Shown one piece after another: positions 37,191 to 46,151 of a stretch of 64,000 nucleotides of DNA. How positions within the stretch are numbered: the stretch's first letter is position 1; each line of letters begins with the position of its first letter. The notes under the pieces are model-generated. The model was not told where the DNA came from and did no database searches. It saw only the letters and a list, made by a program, of their open reading frames with translations. The stretch lies in NCBI RefSeq assembly GCF_933775445.1, contig NW_026089480.1, forward strand, positions 345,842 through 409,841, written 5' to 3'. The translations under genes were made by a program, and so were the position numbers. Source of the DNA: Argentina anserina. Lineage: Eukaryota > Streptophyta > Magnoliopsida > Rosales > Rosaceae.

Positions 37191-38783
37191 TCACTTGCTT
37201 GCCGTAGGATCAAGGAGAGACGTCTCCTCCACATTGTGTTCCACGAAATTGTCATAGTACGGCTTCAAGCGATGTCCATTGACCGTGAATTCCTTTCCAT
37301 GCACCATACTTTTGATCTGAATAGCACCAGAAGGAAAAACATTAGTAACAACAAACGGTCCAAGCCACCTAGAACGGAGCTTGCCCGGAAACAATCTAAG
37401 TCGAGAATTAAACAAAAGAACTTTCTGCCCAGCGTCAAAGTGTTTCTTCCTAATCATGCGGTCATGGAATGTCTTAGTCTTCTCCTTGTAAACCATTGCC
37501 GAATCATAGGCCTCATTCCTAATCTCTTCAAGCTCATGCAATTGCAACTTCCTATGTAATCCGGCCTCATCGATGTCCATGTTAAAATTCTTCACAGCCC
37601 ACCATGCACGATGTTCAAGCTCCACGGGAAGATGGCACGCCTTGCCATAGACTAGTCGAAATGGTGACATGCCTAGGGGAGTCTTGTATGCCGTCCTATA
37701 GGCCCAAAGAGCATCATCCAATCGTTGAGACCAATCCTTGCTTGATGGTCCAACAGACTTCTCTAAAATTCTCTTGATCTCACGATTAGATAGCTCCACT
37801 TGTCCACTTGTTTGGGGGTGATAAGGCGTAGCAACCTTATGCTTAATTCCATACTTCTTCAACAACGCCTCAATGGTCCGGTTGCAAAAGTGAGATCCTC
37901 CATCACTAATGATAACTCTCGGCATACCAAACCTAGAGAAAATGTTAGAACGAAGGAAATCTGCAACAACTCGAGAATCATTAGTCCGGGTGGCCTTTGC
38001 TTCCACCCATTTCGAAACATAATCCACACAAACGAGTATGTATAAGAAACCATTTGAGCTAGGAAAAGGTCCCATGAAATCAATACCCCAACAATCAAAA
38101 ATTTCGACATATATAATCGGTGTCATAGGCATTTGATCTCTAGATCCTAAGTTTCCCATGCGTTGGCACCTATCACAAGTCATGCAAAAATGATATGCAT
38201 CTTTAAAAATCGTAGGCCAAAAGAAACCACATTCTAACACCTTAAGAGCAGTCCTACGTGAACCAAAATGTCCTCCACAAGATTCAGAATGGCAAAAAGT
38301 AAGTATAGAATGATGTTCATGTTCAGGGACACACCTCCTAATGATTTGATCAACACAATGTTTCCACAAGTATGGTTCATCCCAAACATAATACTTAGCT
38401 AATGCCTTGAGTCTATTCTTTTGAGCATGCGATAAAGTATCCGGAAATTGCTTAGAAACAAGATAATTGACAATATCTGCATACCATGGCTCACTTACCT
38501 CAACTCGAAAGAGTTGCTCATCCGGAAAGCTCTCTTGGATGGCCAAGGGCTCGGCATCTCTCACCAAACGACTCAAGTGATCCGCCACAACATTGTCACT
38601 TCCCTTCTTGTCCTTGATCTCGAGATCAAATTCTTGGAGTAGAAGAATCCATCGAATCAATCTCGGTTTGGCATCCTTCTTTGTCATTAAATACTTCAAA
38701 GCTGCATGGTCAGTGTAAACAATAACTTTAGATTGAAGTAAGTAAGAACGAAACTTATCTAGAGCAAAGATCACGGCAAGAAG
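37191..38783 (-). pseudogene. pol: RNase H C-terminal part and integrase of element C
   Basis: This segment is open for about 530 codons after the stop at 38784-38786. There is no ATG start, and the first codons continue the RNase H fold. Numbering from the GTG at 38774, the RNase H aspartates are D22 (in YTDHAAL) and D65 (in VVADHLSR). Integrase follows: HHCC zinc finger H162, H169, C200, C203; catalytic D232 (WGIDFMG), D291 (ISDGG) and E327 (GQVE), with D-X35-E spacing; then a GPF-type C-terminal module (LGPFVV) near residue 470. It ends without a chromodomain. The family inserts the cDNA into host chromatin. It can only be translated if the upstream stops are bypassed. Confidence 0.92.
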
Positions 38784-39983
38784 TTATTTTTCAGTGGTGG
38801 TGTAGTTTTGTTGAGCATCATTGAGTGTTCGTGAGGCATAGTAGATGGCGTAGGGCTGCTTGTCCTTCCTCTGCCCTAGCACGGCTCCAACTGCATAGTC
38901 GGAGGCATCATACATCAACTCAAATGGCAAGGACCAATCCGGCGGTGCCATGATCGGTGCTGAAGTTAAGAGCTTCTTCAAAGTCTCGAATGCATGCTTG
39001 CAATCATCATCAAAGTGAAATGGGACGTCCTTTTGAAGCAATGAACTCATTGGTCTCGCAATCTTGGAAAAATCCTTCATAAACCTACGATAGAAACCTG
39101 CGTGTCCAAGAAACGATCGAACATCCCTCACACTTGTGGGGAGGGGTAAGTGACGCACAAGATCTATTTTAGACTTATCAACCTCAATTCCTCTAGATGA
39201 AACAATATGACCTAAGACAATGCCTTGCATGACCATAAAGTGACATTTTTCCCAATTCAAAACCAAGTTAGTTTCCTCACAACGTTTGAGCACAAGTTCA
39301 ACATTTTCTAAACAAGTTTCGAAATCTTCACCATAGACAGAAAAATCATCCATGAAAACTTCAATTTTAGAACCAATATACTCAGAGAAAATGTGATACA
39401 TACAACGTTGAAACGTACCTGGGGCGTTGCACAAACCAAAAGGCATGCGACGATAAGCAAACGTACCAAAAGGGCATGTGAACGTAGTCTTCTCTTGATC
39501 TTCTTCCGCAACACTTATTTGGTTGTATCCACTATATCCATCAAGGAAACAATAGAAAGAGTGACCAGCTAACCTCTCAAGCATTTGATCAATGAATGGC
39601 AATGGCATATGGTCCTTCCTTGTTGTGGCATTGAGCTTCCTATAGTCAATACATACTCTATGACCGGTCACTGTCCTTTGAGGCACCAACTCATTATCTT
39701 TGTTCTTCACCACCGTGATGCCTGACTTCTTTGGCACAACTTGAATAGGTGAGATCCACCTACTATCCGAGATGGGGTAGATCACACCACAATCGTGCAA
39801 CTTGGTGATTTCATCCTTTACAACTTGCATCATTGGTGGGTGAAGGCGTCTCTGACCTTCCTTGGTTGGGTTGGCACCTTCTTCTAGCAATATTCGATGC
39901 ACACACATGGTAGGGCTAATTCCCTTGATGTCGGCTAAGGTCCATCCTATTGCCGTCTTGTGTCTCTTCAACACTTCAATCAA
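38784..39983 (-). pseudogene. pol: Reverse transcriptase and RNase H N-terminal part of element C
   Basis: Open for 399 codons between two in-frame stops, with no ATG start. Numbering from the first codon after the TGA: an RT finger motif at VCIDYRKLN (110-118), first catalytic Asp D148 (FLDGYSG), MPFGLCNAP (180-188), and the FMDD box at 210-213 (the family's YxDD equivalent), followed by SFLGHAGFYRRF (290-301). RNase H starts with D359 (MYDAS). The closing TAA comes right after TTTEK, where relatives have the catalytic glutamate of RNase H (KELLA). The enzyme would copy the RNA genome into DNA. RT itself looks intact; RNase H is cut at an essential residue. Confidence 0.93.
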
Positions 39984-40826
39984 TCATTCTTCTTGCTCCT
40001 CATTTAGTGCAGATGAAATGATCACGGGCAAAGTATCCTCTTCTCCTAAAAACGCATACTTCAAGTGGTCCGGAAGAACCTTAAGATCAAGCTTTGGAGC
40101 TTGCACCACAGAAGGAAGATTCTTGTTAGTAGTTAAGAGAATTGGACTAGGAGAGACAAAGCTTACCTCACGTGCAACCTCAAGAGAGGTCACGTTTTCA
40201 TGAATGAAGGATGGCACGGCATCCTTAGCTTCTAGCACCGAAATGTTTGAGCTATCACTTGTAAATCCGGCCCCTTGGGCAATGGTGAGTGCCAACTCGT
40301 CATTTGTCAAGGTATCTAGATAGTTATCTTCAAAAATGTTGAAGCTAATCACTTCACCATCGAACTCAAAGGTGAGTGATCCACTAAACACATCTATTTT
40401 CGTTCGTGCAGTCCTCATGAAGGGGCGGCCCAACAAGATAGGGACCTCCTTGTCATCTGCCTCCGTTGGCTCCATGTCTATGACGTAGAAGTCGGCAGGA
40501 AAGATCAAGCTCGAAACCTGCACAAGAACATCTTCAACATAGCCCAAAGGGACTTTGTTGGAACAATCAGCCAATCGAATCACAACATTATCACGTTTCA
40601 AATCACCTAGACCTAGGTTCTCATAGATATAGTGCGGCATTACATTGATAGATGCACCTAAGTCTAACATTATCTTTTCAAATGTCATGTTTCCGATTGT
40701 ACAAGGGATAGAAAAACTCTCTGGATCCTTAAGCTTTGGTGGTAGCTTCCTTTGGAGCACGGCAGAAACCGTTTCACTCATTGTGACAACCTCTTTCTCT
40801 CGAGTCATCCTCTTGTTGGTGCACAA
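39984..40826 (-). pseudogene. pol: Aspartic protease region of element C
   Basis: Open for 280 codons between the TAA at 40827-40829 and the TGA at 39984-39986, in the same frame as RT and the C-terminal part of gag. The retropepsin active site is D55 in LDLGAS. The second conserved segment, ILLGRPF, lies at 130-136 and corresponds to the strand after the flap. The N-terminal 40 residues (REKEVVTMSETVSAVLQ and on) are the usual linker from gag. About 140 residues of low conservation follow before RT. The family's protease matures the gag-pol polyprotein. The first codon after the stop is TTG, so there is no independent start; a glutamate codon changed to TAA would explain the break. Confidence 0.9.
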
Positions 40827-42185
40827 TTATTTCAAAAACTTAGCATACTTAGGATTTTGTTGTATGCATTCAATAAGAGGCATGTTCACTTCCACTTTCT
40901 TGAAAATGTCGAGCATGGCTTGATCAGAGTCATCCTTCTTTTGCTTTGCGAATCTACTAGGGAAGGGAACACGAGGAAGATCATTAGTTGAAACCAAACC
41001 ACTAGAGTTAGGGTCCTTACCTTTGTCATGCACGGCATGATCTTCTTTTGGTACGGCATCATTGGCTTTAGAGGAGGCAGGGTCCTTCTCTAAGTCTTTG
41101 ACATTGTAATTCTCGGCCTCCTTACCTTTAGAAGGCACGGCCTTCTTGTGTTGCTGCAATGGAGCATCCAAAGTCCTCCCACTTCGTGTCACCATGGCCT
41201 TCACGTTCGGATTAGGCTCAGTTTGGCTCGGCAACTTTCCTCTTTCATGGATCTTGCCCATGAAATCGATCACTTGTCCCATCTGCTTCTTAAGCTCGGT
41301 TATGTCCTTAGAATGAGCTTGTTGACCTGTAACTAAAGCTTGAGTAGCAGAGTTTAGATTTTGTTGGCCTTGAGCAAGAGACTTCAAAAGTTCATCATAA
41401 TTAGGTGAAGATGCATTATTCGAACCATGAACATTAGAGTTAAAGGGAGCAGAACCTTGAGGTACCTGAGGCCTCACAAACAAACCTGAAGGACGAGGTC
41501 CTTGACCTTGAGCATTGGATGGTTGAGCATTGTTGCTCCAACGAAAATTTGGATGATCTCTAAGTCCAGGGTTGTATGTGTTCGAGTATGGATCGTACCT
41601 AGGCCTTTGTTGTCCCATAAAGTTCAACTCTTCTTCAGTCATTGCACCATTTGGACAATTGTCAGTCGTGTGATCCTTGAAAGAACAAATGCCACATGCT
41701 TGAGGGTTGATACTCGAACCATTGAATGCCTTGACTAGCACGTCAAGCTTCCTTTCTAAAGTAGCCATCTGATTCCTTGCATCAACATCATACACCCCAC
41801 GGCTCTTGCTTCTTCTCTTCTCCTTGGAACTAAATTGGCGATTGTTGTCAGCCAAGTCATCAATCAAGGTGTAAGCTTCTTGACCGGTCTTGTTCATGAA
41901 GGTGCAGCCACATGCCGAGTCCACCATGCTCTTATTGGTGGTGTCGAGTCCTTCATAGAAGAATTGCACCAAGTCATCCAACGAAATACCATGGTGAGGG
42001 CACTTCCTTTGTAGTTCCTGAAATTCCTCCCAAGCCTCATAGAGTGAATCACCATCTTTTTGAGTGAAGTTCTGAATCTCCCTCCTAAGTCTTTTCGTGA
42101 GTTGAGCAGGGAAGAATTGCTTCAAGAACCTCCTAGTCATTTCGTCCCATGTAGTGATGATTCCTGCAGGAAAGAATACAACCAA
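40827..42185 (-). pseudogene. gag: Gag C-terminal two-thirds of element C (capsid end, nucleocapsid)
   Basis: Open for about 450 codons in the pol frame, beginning just downstream of the frameshift. Early residues (TTWDEMTRRFLKQFFP and on) are the second half of the retrotransposon gag domain. A CCHC zinc knuckle C164-X2-C167-X4-H172-X4-C177 lies near 41696-41655. It is followed by a Pro/Gln/Asn-rich linker with PSNAQGQGPRPSG-type runs, then a coiled-coil-like Gln-rich stretch and a charged tail. It ends at TAA 40827-40829 right after YAKFLK, where relatives continue into protease. Gag would form the cytoplasmic particle and bind the RNA through the knuckle. No ATG opens this segment; it needs the upstream gag start. 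Confidence 0.9.
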
Positions 42186-42679
42186 CGTTTAGCATCATCC
42201 TTAAGGGTAAATGGGAACAAAAGCAACCTCAAGCCTTCTTGAGAAAGATGATGAATCGATTGGAGCTTGCAAATGTCCAAGAACTCCCTAAGGTGAACAT
42301 TAGGGTCTTCCATTGAAGAGCCAGAGTACTTAGGCAGCTGCCCAAGCAATTGAACAGGAATGGAGAAGTTAGCTTCATCAGGTGGAGTGAAAGCAATGCA
42401 TGAGGGTGATTCCGGGGTGGTAGGAATGAATGCATTCTTAAGTGCCATTGGAGCACCAACATGAATTATGTCACGGTCCGCAATTGTGTTTAAGCCTGAA
42501 TTGAAGACGAAGGGAAAGGACAGATCTTCCTCTTCTTCTGATCTAGGTGAAGAGTTTAAAATTGAATTGCTTGGAGATGTTTCGAAATTCAAAGGTCTAC
42601 TTATGAAAGAGTTGTTTAAATCTCTAAGTGCTTGAATTCGATCCTTGAGCTCTTGTGTCTTCTTAGAAAATTCGGACAT
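42137..42679 (-). pseudogene. gag: Gag N-terminal part of element C (truncated by frameshift)
   Basis: ATG at 42679-42677 (MSEFSKKTQELKDRI). It is the first ATG after the leader that opens a long frame, which is why I take it as the gag start. The 180-residue product holds an N-terminal helix and a Ser-rich stretch. It then enters the retrotransposon gag domain (GQLPKYSG, HLREFLDICK, LFPFTLKDDAKRWLY, about residues 110-166). After the Trp-Leu-Tyr it runs into 13 unrelated residues and a stop, while the proper continuation is in another frame. One base is missing within aggaaagaa at about 42168-42176. Without the shift it would be the start of a gag-pol polyprotein. Confidence 0.9.
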
Positions 42680-43431
42680 GCATAGTACCTGTTATATGAA
42701 AGGTAACGGGTTAGCATTGAAGAATACATGATGAACACATGTACTTCGTGCCTTCCCTTAGTCACACACACGCACACTTATGGGGAAGGGCACGGCATCT
42801 ATGTCAAGTTACAAAGAGTTAGTTCTTTACGTTTTACAAAAGTTTCATACAATTCACAAGTTCTTTTTGCTATTTCAATGGTTGAATGATCGATTGATTC
42901 TAAGTTCTAAATCAAGGTGGACGTGCAGCCTAAGTATGGATGCCTAGACACAAGATCAAGTCTTTATTTCAGAAGGCCTTGTAGCTCAATCAGAGATAGT
43001 GAACATGGTAGGACTCATTTGTTGAACTACGAAGAGCGAACTCCCTATCGACTCCATCACCGAGATGTATGTCAGTCAGTAGTTCTCTGAGATCCAATTT
43101 TGGTCCCATGCACCAGAGTAATAAGAGAGCGTGCCCCTTACTCAGCTGGACTTAACCTCATGTGTTAGACAAATCTCCAAGTGTTAATAAAAGCCGCCCT
43201 CGACCTCATGCAAACTCGAGAGCTAGCATGAAGGGTTAAGGCTAATATTAACAAAAGGGACTTTACCTATTCCGTTCGATTTACAACCTACAACAATCAT
43301 TCACTCAAGCACCAAAACAACAACCTAAGTTACATTACTATATGTTACAACGAAATAAGAATAAGAATATACAAATGTACAATATAAACAATGAATTCAT
43401 AGCAAAAGTTAGGGATCCATCTCTTATGGAT
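42680..43431 (-). other. Element C leader (5' untranslated region)
   Basis: About 750 bp between primer site and gag ATG, with no gene. The block 42895-43310 is shared with D and, less closely, with A. It includes gtggacgtgc, atcgactccatcaccgag, ccccttactcagctgga and aaagggactttacctattcc. A possible RNA packaging or dimer signal is inferred from its preservation in elements that have no protein. The gag-proximal 200 bp are not shared. Confidence 0.82.
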
Positions 43432-43448
43432 CCCCGGCAACGGCGCCA
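43432..43448 (-). other. Element C primer-binding site (tRNA-Asp type)
   Basis: The plus strand CCCCGGCAACGGCGCCA lies two bases from the right LTR. It is 17 bp identical to A and D. On the minus strand it is complementary to the plant tRNA-Asp 3' end. Confidence 0.9.
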
Positions 43449-43450
43449 TT

Positions 43451-45015
43451 TGATGAGTGCTCGATTACTCGACATCAATATTTAACCCTGAACACATCAT
43501 AGTAGTATAAAGCAAGAGGGTATCGTTCACAAACCGGGGATCCAGCCAGGGCTTAGGATCATAACACTTACACGAATTCATAAAGGGTTTAAGGTTTGAT
43601 ATAGATTTTGGATTGAATCATAAAAACAGTAAATAAAACCTAAACTAATATATACATGTGATCAACCAACCAACACATAAACAATCACCAAAACAACTCA
43701 CATAGAGGGAATCGAAACTAAGTTCTACAACTTCTTATTGAATCATGCCGAGACTATGTAATGAGCAACCAAGGATGGATCATGCATTTAGGGTTCTAAG
43801 CAGTAACCTAAACACATAGACACTTAACACATTCGATCAAAACCAAGCAGCCATAATCGAAATTCTAACATGTTCATCTTAATCATGTAATTCCAAAGCC
43901 ATGCACATTGAATTCATCAAGTATGTCACTTACTTAACTAACAACCATGCAAATCGAAAATCACATAAACAAGAATAAACATGTTCTTAGCATAAGTCTT
44001 TAATCCAACAACCTAAATATCATGCTACAAGCATAGTCATAACACATAGAAATCGAAAATTGATCATACATACATTCGGCAGAAACCAAAAACAGAAATT
44101 CATAAAACCAAAACAATTTTCGAATCATCTATATAAATTGAATCAAGTAGCTCTTTCATAGACAAAATTAATACAAGATTACTCTAAACAAATTGCAAGC
44201 TTCATCCAAGCACAAGAATAAAACCAAAACCGAATTTAAACAAGAGTGAATCATGGTTACACTTTATAAATCAAGCAATCCACAAGTGTAGCCGAGACTT
44301 CTATGGATGAAACCTTCTTCACAAGCGTGTTTGAAGGCTATTGATAGGTGAGGAATGGTGGAATCGGTTTTAGGATTTCTTGGAATGATGAAGGATGAAT
44401 TCGGCAGAGCTATGGCTGTGTTTGTGTATAGGCTGATGATGTTGCTGAATGGAGAGGCCGGCCTCTATATATAGAGGTCTAGGAAGCTTTCTTGCATGCC
44501 AAAAGGAAATAGAATCCAATTGGGAAACTGAAATCCTCTTTGTTATGGATTTGATTTATGTACTCCATATCCAACTTGATGTAGGAAACCAAGTCCAATA
44601 GGGAGATCTCTAAAGGGCAGCTCGGCAATCTCTTGGTCCAACTAGGAGTAGCTAGGCCGGCCTCCTCTTCCCCTTCTTCAACTCGGATATGATTTCCTTG
44701 TTCAACTAGGAATGCAACTCGGCAACTCTCCTTTTTTTCCAAATATGATTTGTCTTTCCTGAAAAGAAATCGTCGAGTAAGGAATAGGAAAGAATGAAAA
44801 TAGGAAAGTAGAATCCTAGTCGAGTAAGGAATCCTAGCTCAATCAGGAGTTCTAACACTTAGCACAATTTCATCATCAAATCATCTAGAATCGAAATAGC
44901 TCTACTTCAAACATACATATGACAAATATGAACCTAAAACAACTAAATAAGAAGTAACAAAGCATAAGAATAGGGCATATATACATTAAGAACGTCACAC
45001 TTTGTGCTCCTATCA
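43451..45015 (-). repeat. Element C 5' LTR (right copy)
   Basis: 1565 bp, the same length as the left copy, with one substitution seen between them. It drives transcription towards lower coordinates through the TATA box at 44466-44474. Confidence 0.95.
44466..44474 (-). promoter_or_regulatory. TATA box of element C 5' LTR
   Basis: The sequence tatatatag within cctctatatatagagg is identical to the left LTR copy. It is the candidate promoter of the gag-pol transcript. Confidence 0.65.
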
Positions 45016-46146
45016 ATGAATCACACTTTAGAAACCTTCTAGGATTTGGCAAGAATGGATTCGATTTGGGAGAGGAGGAAGATGAGCACGGTTTGGTGAT
45101 GATGGATGAAGGTTTTGTGGCTTGAATTTTCTGGTTGTGTTTGGGCAGCAATTCGGCTAGCTTTGTGAGAGAATGGAGATGAAAAATATGAAGGGAGGCC
45201 GAGCTATATATAGAGGAACCAAGGGAGGAGGCTGCTAGGGTTTAGGATGGGCTGATCCATGTATGCACGGCTGGGATTTCTTCTTTTTAATTGGATCCAA
45301 TGGCTGCCCTTGCTTTCCTTGTAGAAGAAGCTCTTATCTCCTTGTTTCTCTAGGGTTACCATAGCATGGGCTGGGCTCCTTCTCCTTGATGAATGTGGAC
45401 GGCTCCTCCCTACAATTTCTCAAGAGTTCACACGGCATGGAACTCCTTGGGCTGATCACAAGGCACGGCCTCCTCTCCTATTTTCTCTCAAGAGTCTTGC
45501 ACGGCAAGGACTCCTATTTCTTCTCCAAATCGTGCATTATCTCATCTCCTATGTTGCACGGCTAATCATTTAATTACCTTGCAATTACCTCTTAAATCTG
45601 AAAATAAGAAAAGAAAACATAAGTAAGAGATAATCCATTCGAAAATCATGTCCTAATCTAGCATTAGTTGTCTTAAAAAGACACATGTAATAGATGAGCT
45701 CAACTAGATTAGGAAAGTTTCTAATTTGCAAAAAGGAAACTTACTAGAATAAGTAAGTTACTAGAACAAGGAAGTTCATTTAGGAAAGTTTCGTAATAAG
45801 AGTTTGAGTTCAAGTTCAAGTAGGACTTTCCAAAATGGTACGTTTCCTAGTCTAACAAGGATTCCTAATGCAAACATGACTCTCAAGATATCGCCAATGC
45901 CACCAAAACGTAGAAAGATAAAGACTCCTAATTCAACTAGGTTTCCTAGTCCTATAAGGATTCCTACTCAAACTAGGACTCTAGACCAATTCTTCGTTTT
46001 TAACTCGTTTAAGCACAAAAACACATCCATAACCATCCAAGACTCCTATTGTGACTCAATGACTCGATATTACAACAATAAGGGTTAGGCAAAGTACAAA
46101 TGGAGGTAAAAACATATTAAGAACGTAGCACAAAGTGCTCCTATCA
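45016..46146 (-). mobile_element. Element B solo LTR, right part
   Basis: This part resumes at the second ATGAA target copy (45016-45020) and ends gtgctcctatca at 46146, with AAAGA following. The first 220 bp match the A LTR. The segment 45250-45830 is specific to B and carries repeated cacggc motifs (near 45267, 45432, 45463, 45498 and 45556). The end again matches A (ggaggtaaaaacat). A TATA box lies at 45205-45213. Confidence 0.92.
45205..45213 (-). promoter_or_regulatory. TATA box of solo LTR B
   Basis: The sequence tatatatag is followed by aggaacc, in line with the other LTRs. As a solo LTR it has no element left to transcribe; minus-strand transcription would enter element C and then the satellite island. 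Confidence 0.55.
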
Positions 46147-46151
46147 AAAGA
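46147..46151. repeat. Target-site duplication of element B, right
   Basis: AAAGA directly after ctatca, matching 24949-24953. Confidence 0.93.

Larger units (their letters stand above)
37191..42679 (-). pseudogene. Disrupted gag-pol of element C
   Basis: One long gag-pol gene broken in four places. Gag starts at a true ATG at 42679. A one-base loss near 42168-42176 shifts gag out of frame. Downstream everything lies in a single frame, interrupted by TAA at 40827-40829 (end of gag), TGA at 39984-39986 (between protease and RT) and TAA at 38784-38786 (within RNase H). Apart from these lesions the protein sequence is well kept, with all catalytic motifs except the RNase H glutamate. Because the element's LTRs are almost identical, the lesions probably predate this insertion. 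The final stop is at 37191-37193. The four segments are described separately below. Confidence 0.9.
25847..45015 (-). mobile_element. Element C: Athila-like Ty3/gypsy retrotransposon with gag-pol
   Basis: This element is 19169 bp as found, and about 11217 bp after removing element D and its duplicated target. It has 1565-bp LTRs at both ends, a tRNA-Asp primer site at 43432-43448, gag-pol between 42679 and 37191, and a polypurine tract at 27412. The domain order on the minus strand is gag with CCHC knuckle, aspartic protease, reverse transcriptase, RNase H, integrase. This order, the absence of a chromodomain and the primer type point to the Athila lineage of Ty3/gypsy. No env-like frame is found downstream of pol. 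Gag-pol is interrupted by one frameshift and three in-frame stops, so this copy cannot make a full polyprotein. Confidence 0.93.

Noticed and set aside
37236..38045. Plus-strand frames opposite integrase
   Set aside because: They are antisense shadows of a clearly recognisable integrase.
38774..38776. GTG as a real start for the integrase frame
   Set aside because: It lies within RNase H and plant genes rarely start at GTG. The frame is simply the continuation after a stop.
39984..40829. Programmed stop read-through between gag, protease and RT
   Set aside because: Kept only as a weak alternative: a third stop destroys the RNase H active site and gag has a frameshift, so general decay fits better.
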